Positions 1-5,717 of a stretch of DNA of 9,354 nt are shown in pieces. Location of the stretch: contig JAHIMW010000043.1 of assembly GCA_018896355.1 (NCBI GenBank), positions 1 through 9,354 of the forward strand, written 5' to 3'. The number at the start of each line of letters is the position of its first letter. The stretch's first letter is position 1. The notes beneath the pieces are model-generated. The model did not search any database and was not told where the DNA came from. It saw nothing but the letters and a program-made list of their open reading frames with translations. Made by a program: the position numbers and the translations under genes. The stretch comes from Pseudomonadota bacterium. Lineage in GTDB: Bacteria > Desulfobacterota > Syntrophia > Syntrophales > UBA5619.

Positions 1-567
1 AACCGCGTGCGGATGCTGGAGGAGCGCAACCGCCAGCTCGGCCTTCTCGGCGACATGGTGGAGATGCTCCAGATGTGCATCCGAAGGGAAGAGGCGTTCG
101 GGCTGATCGGACCTTTTCTGGAAGGCATCTTTCCCCGGGGGCGGGGGGCCCTCTATGTAAAGGATGAAAACCGGCGTTCTCTGCAGCATGGACGAGGCAA
201 GCCGCATGTTTGACCTGGCCTCCCGGTGGGGGGGAACGATCTCCTTCTTGGAGAGCGGTTTTCCGCAGGATGCCTGCTGGGCCCTTCGCCGTGGCAAGGT
301 CTATCCCAGCAGGAAGGCCCGGTCGCCGTGGCCTGCCGTCATTTGGGCGATCCCCCACCCCCGGACTACCTGTGCGCACCCCTTATGAGGTATGGCGAGG
401 TCATGGTGCGCGCCAAACAAAACGGGGGCAGGACAATCGTCCAGGAACCCAGTACGGCCGAGGCACCGGAGATGCCCCGTGCCGCCATCGCTGCCGGGGC
501 GGCGGATCAGGTTCTTTCCCTGCAGGGGATTGCGGAGTATATTTGCCGGGAGGCGCCGGATTGGTAA
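1..567 (+). pseudogene. Decayed GAF-domain signalling gene fused to a CheB C-terminal tail (5' end outside the window)
   Basis: The reading frame is open at the window start and gives a coiled-coil lead-in (ERNRQLGLLGDMVEMLQ) and the first half of a GAF domain (FPRGRGALYVKDENRRS), then stops at 211-213. The GAF match continues one frame over at about 190-300 (LASRWGGTISFLESGF, then DACWALRRGKVY), and returns to the first frame at about 301-400 (VACRHLGDPPPPDYLCAPL). Two compensating frameshifts are therefore visible. From about 405 the frame is no longer GAF: residues such as NGGRTIVQEPSTAEAPEMPR, followed by AAIAAGAADQVLSLQGIAEYI, match the end of CheB protein-glutamate methylesterases, which finish with a GMPxxAIxxGAADxVLPLxxIA pattern. 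The stop is TAA at 565-567. GAF domains bind small ligands in sensors, and CheB demethylates chemoreceptors, but neither domain is complete here. I read this as a deletion that joined two signalling genes and then decayed. Sequencing error could explain the frameshifts but not the chimera. Confidence 0.7.
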
Positions 568-895
568 GTATGAAAAATTATGGAAAAGAAAAAAATTTGT
601 ATGACTTGGAATAGTGCGGATTATCGCGATCGGACCTACCGCAATGGTATATAAAGAATAACATTAAGATATTCTATGTAAATTATCGTCATTCCAATCT
701 TTTTATCAGTCTTGATTTGTCAAAGATCGTTTTCGCTTTTGCTCGTCTGCTCGTCTGAAAGAATAAGCTGAGATGAGGGGGGGCCATAGGTCCGTTGTCT
801 GTATTTACCGTCCATATAGTTTACATAACATATCTTATGAGACATCATTCGCTGCGTGAGAGATTCACCTCTTTCTTGACGTAGAAATTAACCAC
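568..895. other. AT-rich intergenic stretch without recognisable genes
   Basis: This stretch of about 330 nt separates the decayed plus-strand gene from the 3' end of the minus-strand dnaJ-like gene. It is clearly richer in A and T than its surroundings and has frequent stops in every frame. I see no convincing tRNA, small RNA or strong terminator. Two minor items are present: a tandem duplication of the 8-mer GCTCGTCT at 741-756, and a weak AT-only inverted repeat (AGAATA at 655-660 with TATTCT at 670-675). The dnaJ-like transcript must end here or further left, but no GC-rich hairpin with a T run marks the place. Confidence 0.6.
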
Positions 896-1852
896 TTAAA
901 TTCCGGCTTCGGCAAGCTTATTGATCAGTTGGAGTTGCTTGTCAGTGATTTTTCGGGGAACGTCAATGCTGATCTTCACAAACTGGTCCCCTTTGGAAGA
1001 GTCGGAGCCTTTGAGCCCGCTGAGCCCGGGAACGCCATAGCCTTTCATCCGTATCTTCGTACCGCTCTGCGTCCCGGCCGGGATTTTGAGCCTCTTGATG
1101 GCGCCGTCGATCGTCGGGACGTCGATGCTGCTCCCCAGAACGGCCTGTGTAAAAGAGATCGATTTTTCGATGAAAATATCGTTTCCATCCCTGGCGAAGA
1201 TCGGATGCGGTAGAACGGTGATGTTCAGATAGAGGTCACCGGAAGGACCGCCTTGAATTCCGGCATACCCCTTGCCCGAAAGTCGCAGTTTCTTTCCGGT
1301 GCTGATCCCCGCTGGAATTTTCACGCTTATTTCATGTACATCATGGTCCCGCTGAAGGGATAGCTTTTTCTCTACGCCGGATACAGACTCCTCTAATGTT
1401 ATCGGTAGGTTGTAATGAAGATCTTCACCTTTCTGTGGTGTTTCATAATGCGGCTGACCCTGCCTGAAGAGCTCTGCGAACGGATCGCCGCCGCTTTGGA
1501 AGGTAAAACCGCCGCGTCGGCCCGCACCCCGAAATCCCCTTTCATGCCCTCCCCTGCCGCCAAATCCGAATTCCCTAAGGATCTCATTGAGATCTACGTT
1601 CCGGAAGATATCCTCCTGGCTGTAACGCCGGCTGAACTGATCCGATCCGAAGTTTTCGTATTGCTTGCGTTTTTCAGGATCGCTCAACACGGCGTAAGCC
1701 TCGCTGATCTTCTTGAACTTCTCCTCCGCCTCGCGGTTTCCGGGGTTACGGTCGGGGTGATACTTCAGAGCCAGCTTCCGATAGGCCTTCTTGATCACCT
1801 CCGCATCGGCGCTTTTCTCTACACCCAGTGTTTTGTAGTAATCATCTGCCAT
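896..1852 (-). CDS. DnaJ/CbpA-type class B J-domain co-chaperone
   Basis: J-proteins stimulate the ATPase of DnaK (Hsp70) and deliver unfolded substrates to it in the cytoplasm. The 318-residue product has an N-terminal J domain (residues 5-68) with the diagnostic HPD at 32-34. A Gly/Phe-rich linker follows (about 95-130), then the two C-terminal beta domains (about 143-300), ending in the KITDKQLQLINKLAE helix. No CxxCxGxG zinc-finger repeats are present, so it is a class B protein (CbpA/DnaJ2 type) rather than the canonical DnaJ partner of GrpE/DnaK. I start it at the ATG at 1852: this gives the usual MADDYYKTLGV beginning, and a GGTGG (1861-1865) lies 8 nt upstream. An in-frame GTG at 1864 would have the AGAAGG only 3 nt away and is less likely. 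No dnaK, grpE or cbpM gene is visible nearby. It may be read from its own promoter or as the last gene of the hom operon. Confidence 0.93.
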   Translation of the reverse strand: MADDYYKTLGVEKSADAEVIKKAYRKLALKYHPDRNPGNREAEEKFKKISEAYAVLSDPEKRKQYENFGSDQFSRRYSQEDIFRNVDLNEILREFGFGGRGGHERGFRGAGRRGGFTFQSGGDPFAELFRQGQPHYETPQKGEDLHYNLPITLEESVSGVEKKLSLQRDHDVHEISVKIPAGISTGKKLRLSGKGYAGIQGGPSGDLYLNITVLPHPIFARDGNDIFIEKSISFTQAVLGSSIDVPTIDGAIKRLKIPAGTQSGTKIRMKGYGVPGLSGLKGSDSSKGDQFVKISIDVPRKITDKQLQLINKLAEAGI

Positions 1853-1876
1853 GTTATATTCCACCGACCTTCTTAG

Positions 1877-1888
1877 AAACTATAGTTT
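1877..1888. repeat. 12-bp perfect palindrome in the dnaJ-like leader
   Basis: AAACTATAGTTT is exactly self-complementary and lies between the putative -10 element and the ribosome binding site of the dnaJ-like gene. The symmetry continues imperfectly outward as TTAG on the left and TTAGA on the right. The position and dyad shape fit an operator for a dimeric regulator, but it does not match CIRCE (the HrcA site) or any operator I recognise. A chance AT-rich palindrome remains possible. Confidence 0.35.
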
Positions 1889-1916
1889 TAGATATTCACG
1901 GAAAGGGATTTGTCAA
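1889..1916 (-). promoter_or_regulatory. Putative sigma-70-like promoter for the dnaJ-like gene
   Basis: On the minus strand a perfect TTGACA (-35; 1911-1916) is followed after 16 nt by TATCTA (-10; 1889-1894), about 40 nt before the ATG. The -35 is excellent and the -10 is poor (3 of 6). A heat-shock sigma-32 reading (CCTTGACA and a different -10) cannot be excluded. The 126-nt gap from the preceding TPR gene leaves room for an independent promoter. Confidence 0.35.
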
Positions 1917-1978
1917 GGAGTCCTTTCCCCTCCCCTATTTCGGCCCCCCTGTGGCAGGCGCAGATCTTTCCACCATAA

Positions 1979-2656
1979 TCAGCCCAAAATGGCCAGTTTT
2001 CTTTTCAGATACAAGGTCATGAGCGGATCCGTCGTCTTGTCCAGGGCCTTCCGGTAAAACTCGGCAGCCTTCGCAGGATCGTTTTTCGCCTCATAAACCC
2101 TCGCGATGTTGCTGTAATTCAGGACCTCGAAAGAGGACGCAGCACTCGTTTTAGTCGCCATATCATAGGATTCCAGCGCTTTGTTCAAGTCTTTCTTCGC
2201 CTCCTGGCAGGCGCCAAGGCCATTGTAAGTCAGGGTCACCAAATCGCTTTCAGCAGAACTGTTCTTGAGAAATTCCTGATAGGCGCTGATTGCGGCATCG
2301 TACTCACGGCGACCCGAATGAAGGTTCCCGAGACGGTAATTAGCCATGGCGGCCGCTCGGCTACGCGGATATTGGGAGATGAGGTCCTTGTATCCTTTGA
2401 TCGTTGCGGCGTCTCCGGCCGGAGAGCCCGCTTTTGCAGCGGCTTCAATAATCTGGTTGTATATCTTCCCTGCACTGGTCTGGTAATGGTCCCGGTAGAG
2501 GTACCAGCCACTGGCCAGAAGCGCGATCAGAATGAAAATTCCTCCTCCGGCATAGATCCTTACCCGGTGCTTTTCAGCAAATGCCCGGACAAGGAGAAAG
2601 AAAAGCTGAAGCTTGTCCGGCTCGTTCAGTTCATGTTTGTCCATTTTTGCAGCCAT
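1979..2656 (-). CDS. Membrane-anchored tetratricopeptide repeat (TPR) protein, YfgM-like layout
   Basis: The product has 225 residues: a charged cytoplasmic N-terminus (1-33), one membrane segment (about 35-54, IYAGGGIFILIALLASGWYLY) and a helical domain of TPR repeats. The clearest repeats are at about 104-137 (AMANYRLGNLHSGRREYDAA), 142-175 and 179-212 (YSNIARVYEAKNDPAKAAEF), with typical Gly/Ala/Tyr/Pro spacing. One N-terminal anchor plus a C-terminal TPR domain is the layout of YfgM, an inner-membrane protein associated with the SecYEG translocon and periplasmic chaperones. The family match is by architecture only, so the function stays open; TPRs indicate protein-protein contacts, here probably on the periplasmic side. 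The ATG at 2656 has AAGGA 5 nt upstream and lies 8 nt after the thioesterase stop, so it belongs to the same operon. Confidence 0.85.
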   Translation of the reverse strand: MAAKMDKHELNEPDKLQLFFLLVRAFAEKHRVRIYAGGGIFILIALLASGWYLYRDHYQTSAGKIYNQIIEAAAKAGSPAGDAATIKGYKDLISQYPRSRAAAMANYRLGNLHSGRREYDAAISAYQEFLKNSSAESDLVTLTYNGLGACQEAKKDLNKALESYDMATKTSAASSFEVLNYSNIARVYEAKNDPAKAAEFYRKALDKTTDPLMTLYLKRKLAILG

Positions 2657-2664
2657 GGTTTTCC

Positions 2665-3087
2665 TTATTCTCCTTTAAAGTTGGGATAAAATGAGCGGGT
2701 TTTCTCTGCAATGACTGCCGGGATGCGGATGATTTTCCCGGCCCGATCCGTGCAGGCATGAACCGTATACCCCTCTGTAAGCAGTTTTTCCCGTTTTTCA
2801 TCCCAGATGAGGTACGCGAATTTCATGCTGGCCCGTTTCAGATAAGCGATCTCCGTGTCAACGAAAATCAAATCATCATAATGCGTCGGAATAAGATAAT
2901 GACAATATACCTGCGTCAGGGGCAGATTGAACCCGGCCGCCTCCACCTCCGTGTAGAGGATTCCCATATCACGGAAGAGTTCGGTCCGTCCGACCTCGAA
3001 CCAGCGGATATAATTGGTGTGATAGACGATGCCCATGGCATCGGTATCGGCATAGATGGCGCGGATCTTAACGGGTGATCTGTTCAA
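2665..3087 (-). CDS. YbgC-type hot-dog acyl-CoA thioesterase
   Basis: The 140-residue product is a small cytoplasmic hot-dog-fold enzyme of the YbgC/4-hydroxybenzoyl-CoA thioesterase family, which hydrolyses acyl-CoA thioesters. The family signature lies at residues 12-36 (YADTDAMGIVYHTNYIRWFE), with the catalytic Asp16, the Gly19-Ile-Val-Tyr-His23 turn and the helix WFEVGRTE. The length is normal for the family (130-140). The substrate cannot be read from the sequence. In enterobacteria ybgC sits with tol-pal, but no tol-pal genes are here. In this window it lies between the probable homoserine kinase and a TPR gene, which does not reveal a pathway. The start is TTG at 3087, overlapping the end of the upstream gene by 20 nt, so translational coupling is likely. 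Confidence 0.92.
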   Translation of the reverse strand: MNRSPVKIRAIYADTDAMGIVYHTNYIRWFEVGRTELFRDMGILYTEVEAAGFNLPLTQVYCHYLIPTHYDDLIFVDTEIAYLKRASMKFAYLIWDEKREKLLTEGYTVHACTDRAGKIIRIPAVIAEKTRSFYPNFKGE

Positions 3088-4297
3088 ACAATAGCCTCCC
3101 GTTACCGATAAAATTCTCCATGAAGCGATGTCCGGGAGAAATCATATTGCCCGATCTTGTTGCCTCGTTCTCCCCGAAAGCGACTCCTCGGGCCTGATTT
3201 TCGCTGTCCAGCGAAAAGAGGGTTGCAATCGGACTTGGGTCGGCGGTATGCGTTCTCAGCCGGATCGGGGTCGGATGGTCACTCAAAACAGCCACACGGA
3301 AGTCTCCGAACTGGCGGATCCCGCGTAGAACCGTTCCTACGACTTTTTCGTCGAAATGCTCGATGGCCTTGATTTTTCCCTGCAGGTTGCCTTCATGGCC
3401 CATCTCGTCGGGGGCTTCGACATGGATAAATACCAGATCAAGCTCACGAAGTGCCGAAAGGGCTTTTTCCGCTTTGCCGATGTAATTGGTATCCGTGTAC
3501 CCTGTGGCGCCTTCGACCGACAAGACCTCCAGACCGGCATAAACCCCGATGCCGTTCAGCAGATCGACCGCTGAGATCATACCACCGCGGATCTGAAATC
3601 GCTCCGTAATCTTCTGCAATCGCGGCGCCCTGCCCTGTCCCCAGAGCCAGATGGCGGTCGCGGGTTTGAGCCCCCGGTCTCGCCTATCCCTGTTCACCGG
3701 ATGGTTCGCGAGAAAATCACGGGATAGCTGCATCAGGCGTCTGATCGTATCGGCGCCCTCTCCCTGGGGAAGATAGGGCCCGGTGGTCTTCCCGGTAATA
3801 TCATGGGGCGGTGTAACCGCAATGCCAACCTCTCCCCCCTTCCAGACCAACAGATGCCGGTAGCTGACGCCCGGATAAAAAATGAACGTCTCCGACCCGA
3901 TCGCCTTGCCGAGGTCGACAACCATTTGCCTGGCTTCGACGGAAGAGATGTGACCGGCAGTAAAGTCCTCCATGACCGGATCGCCGTCGTTGCTGAGCGT
4001 CACGAGATTGCAACGAAAAGCGATATCTTCCGACGCGAGGGAGATCCCCATGCTGGCCGCTTCGAGCGGTCCCCTGCCGGTATAGCAGAACCTGGGGTCG
4101 TAACCGAGAACGGTCAGATTTGCGACATCGCTTCCCGGCGAAAGACCGGGAGCGATCGTATCGATCAGTCCCAGGGTTCCCTTCGAGGCCATTCTGTCCA
4201 TATGGGGAGTGAGGGCATATTGCAGCGGGGTCTTGCCTCCTAAATCGGCAAGCGGTTCGTCCGCCATTCCGTCGCCCAGCAGGATCACATATTTCAT
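3068..4297 (-). CDS. Cofactor-independent phosphoglycerate mutase family protein; probable homoserine kinase
   Basis: The 409-residue product belongs to the archaeal-type 2,3-bisphosphoglycerate-independent mutase family (apgM-like) of the alkaline phosphatase superfamily. Visible metal/phosphoryl-transfer residues are Asp9 (LLGDGMAD), the probable nucleophile Ser56 (LSPGSDVANLTVLGYDP), Asp297 and His301 (EAPDEMGHEG), Asp340-His341 (LSDHPTPI) and His350. TGRGPLEAASMGI (73-85) is also a family signature. A branch of this family was designated 'proposed homoserine kinase' because it neighbours homoserine dehydrogenase in genomes lacking ThrB. Here its ATG overlaps the hom stop by one nucleotide (TGATG), the tightest form of coupling. 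The inferred reaction is homoserine + ATP to O-phosphohomoserine. A glycolytic mutase role (3-phosphoglycerate to 2-phosphoglycerate) cannot be excluded from sequence alone. Family membership is secure; the kinase activity is inference from context. Confidence 0.93.
   Translation of the reverse strand: MKYVILLGDGMADEPLADLGGKTPLQYALTPHMDRMASKGTLGLIDTIAPGLSPGSDVANLTVLGYDPRFCYTGRGPLEAASMGISLASEDIAFRCNLVTLSNDGDPVMEDFTAGHISSVEARQMVVDLGKAIGSETFIFYPGVSYRHLLVWKGGEVGIAVTPPHDITGKTTGPYLPQGEGADTIRRLMQLSRDFLANHPVNRDRRDRGLKPATAIWLWGQGRAPRLQKITERFQIRGGMISAVDLLNGIGVYAGLEVLSVEGATGYTDTNYIGKAEKALSALRELDLVFIHVEAPDEMGHEGNLQGKIKAIEHFDEKVVGTVLRGIRQFGDFRVAVLSDHPTPIRLRTHTADPSPIATLFSLDSENQARGVAFGENEATRSGNMISPGHRFMENFIGNGRLLFEQITR
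3095..3100 (-). promoter_or_regulatory. Strong Shine-Dalgarno that fixes the TTG start of the thioesterase gene
   Basis: GGGAGG on the minus strand ends 7 nt before a TTG codon at 3087. It is embedded in the last codons of the upstream mutase-like gene. No in-frame ATG fits the family's N-terminus, so this site supports the TTG as the true start. Confidence 0.7.
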
Positions 4298-5616
4298 CAG
4301 AGATTGTCGTCCTCTATTCGTATCAGCATAGTTTTCCCCATCACGATATCGAGACGGTCGATATCCTCCAGGGCCCTCCGGACATCCCTTTCCCTGGCCT
4401 TGTAGGTGGTCATCACGATTGGAACACCCCCTCCCTGCGTCTGCATACGTCCCTTCTGGATGACCGTGGCGATGCTGATATCGTTGACGCCCAGGATGCC
4501 GGAGATCCTTGAAAGCACGCCGGGGAGATCGGCAACGGTGAAACGGAAATAGTAGTTCGTCCGAATCTGTTCAAAAGGCATGAGCTGAATCTTTTCAATG
4601 GATTCTTCATCAAGAACCCGAGGGGGGACACGACCGGCGATCCCCTTTCGTATATCGCGGGCGATATCGACTATATCGCTGACAACGGCACTGGCCGTCG
4701 GCATCATACCAGCGCCCTGACCATAGAGAAATACCGAGCCACATGCGTCGCCGATAATGTGAAAGGCGTTGAAATTGCTGTTGACATTGGCGAGGAGGTG
4801 ATCGAAGGGAATCATCGTCGGGTGAAGCCTTGCCTCGATTTCTGTCTCTCTGCGGATCGCTATGGCCAGAAGCTTGATACGGTAACCGAGTTCCCGGGCA
4901 AACGTGATATCCTGTTCACCGATTCGGGAGATCCCCTCCCGATACAGATCGTCCAGATGAACCTTTTTCCCGTAGCAGAGGGAGAGGAGGATCGCCAGTT
5001 TGTGGACAGCGTCGACCCCCTCGACGTCATAAACGGGATCGGACTCGGCAAATCCCCGGTTCTGCGCCTCCTTCAGCACCGCCTCGAAGGACCCGCCTTC
5101 ATCCGTCATCTTGCTAAGAATGAAATTGGATGTTCCGTTTACGATCGCGGAGACGGACTGGATCCGGTTGGCTATGAGACTCTCCTTGATCGTCTTGATC
5201 ACCGGTATCGTCCCGCCGACGCTGGCCTCAAAGCCGATATTGACCCCGTGTTGTACTGCGGCCCGAAAAATCTCGTCTCCATGCGTTGCCAGCAGGGCCT
5301 TGTTCGCCGTAACGACGTGCTTCCCCTGGCTCATGGCTGTCAGGATAAAGGTCCGGGCCGGTTCATAGCCACCCATGAGTTCGACGACGATGTCGATCTC
5401 CGGATCATTGATGATATCAGCCGCGTTGGTCGTCAGGAGGGAATCATCTACTGCGATCCCCCTGGATTTACAGATATCGATATCGGCAATTCTTCGCAGT
5501 CGGATCTCCGCACCGAGACGACCGGCGATGATGTCACCATTCTTCCGCAGAAGCTTGATGACACCCGTACCGATGGTTCCAAATCCGATAAGCCCTATGG
5601 ATATCACTTTTTTCAT
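4297..5616 (-). CDS. hom: Homoserine dehydrogenase with C-terminal ACT domain
   Basis: The enzyme reduces L-aspartate 4-semialdehyde to L-homoserine with NAD(P)H, the branch step toward threonine and methionine. The 439-residue product has an N-terminal Rossmann fold (IGLIGFGTIGTGVIKLL, residues 7-23). The catalytic/dimerisation domain follows, with TANK (Lys105), NGTSNFIL (160-167), and GFAESDPVYDVEGVDAVHKL (188-207), which holds the substrate-site Glu191, Asp202 and Lys206. A C-terminal ACT domain (about 355-435; FTVADLPGVLSRISGILG) suggests allosteric feedback, usually by threonine. The length is normal for the monofunctional form. I start it at the ATG at 5616, which has AGGA 8 nt upstream and gives MKKVISIGLIG. 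An in-frame TTG at 5673 would put its start at the predicted transcription start, so it is unlikely. The gene heads a probable operon with the mutase-like gene, the thioesterase and the TPR gene. Confidence 0.97.
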   Translation of the reverse strand: MKKVISIGLIGFGTIGTGVIKLLRKNGDIIAGRLGAEIRLRRIADIDICKSRGIAVDDSLLTTNAADIINDPEIDIVVELMGGYEPARTFILTAMSQGKHVVTANKALLATHGDEIFRAAVQHGVNIGFEASVGGTIPVIKTIKESLIANRIQSVSAIVNGTSNFILSKMTDEGGSFEAVLKEAQNRGFAESDPVYDVEGVDAVHKLAILLSLCYGKKVHLDDLYREGISRIGEQDITFARELGYRIKLLAIAIRRETEIEARLHPTMIPFDHLLANVNSNFNAFHIIGDACGSVFLYGQGAGMMPTASAVVSDIVDIARDIRKGIAGRVPPRVLDEESIEKIQLMPFEQIRTNYYFRFTVADLPGVLSRISGILGVNDISIATVIQKGRMQTQGGGVPIVMTTYKARERDVRRALEDIDRLDIVMGKTMLIRIEDDNL

Positions 5617-5676
5617 GGTCTTGTTCCTGTTGATCCGTTCAATCTCATTTGCGACAGAGCCCAAAACGAACAAGTT

Positions 5677-5704
5677 TCTATATCAATTTATCCCGTTTTG
5701 TCAA
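5677..5704 (-). promoter_or_regulatory. hom: Putative sigma-70-like promoter of the hom operon
   Basis: On the minus strand a perfect -35 TTGACA (5699-5704) and a -10 TATAGA (5677-5682, 4 of 6) are separated by 16 nt in the 101-nt gap between recG and hom. Transcription would start near 5670, giving a leader of about 55 nt. A 7-bp inverted repeat (CAAAACG at 5662-5668 and CGTTTTG at 5694-5700) brackets the -10 and start region and could be an operator. Confidence 0.5.
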
Positions 5705-5717
5705 AAGAATTCATCCG

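Noticed and set aside
228..234. Run of seven G in the decayed GAF gene as a possible phase-variation switch
   Set aside because: The GAF reading frame is the same on both sides of the run; the frameshifts lie elsewhere.
741..756. Tandem duplication of the 8-mer GCTCGTCT
   Set aside because: There are only two copies and no wider array or CRISPR-like spacing.
1853..1864. GTG start adding four residues to the DnaJ-like protein
   Set aside because: The only good purine-rich motif is 3 nt from it; the ATG at 1852 has GGTGG at 8 nt and gives the typical J-protein beginning.
5617..5673. Upstream TTG start that would lengthen homoserine dehydrogenase by 19 residues
   Set aside because: It coincides with the predicted transcription start, lacks a ribosome binding site, and the ATG at 5616 gives the family's normal N-terminus.
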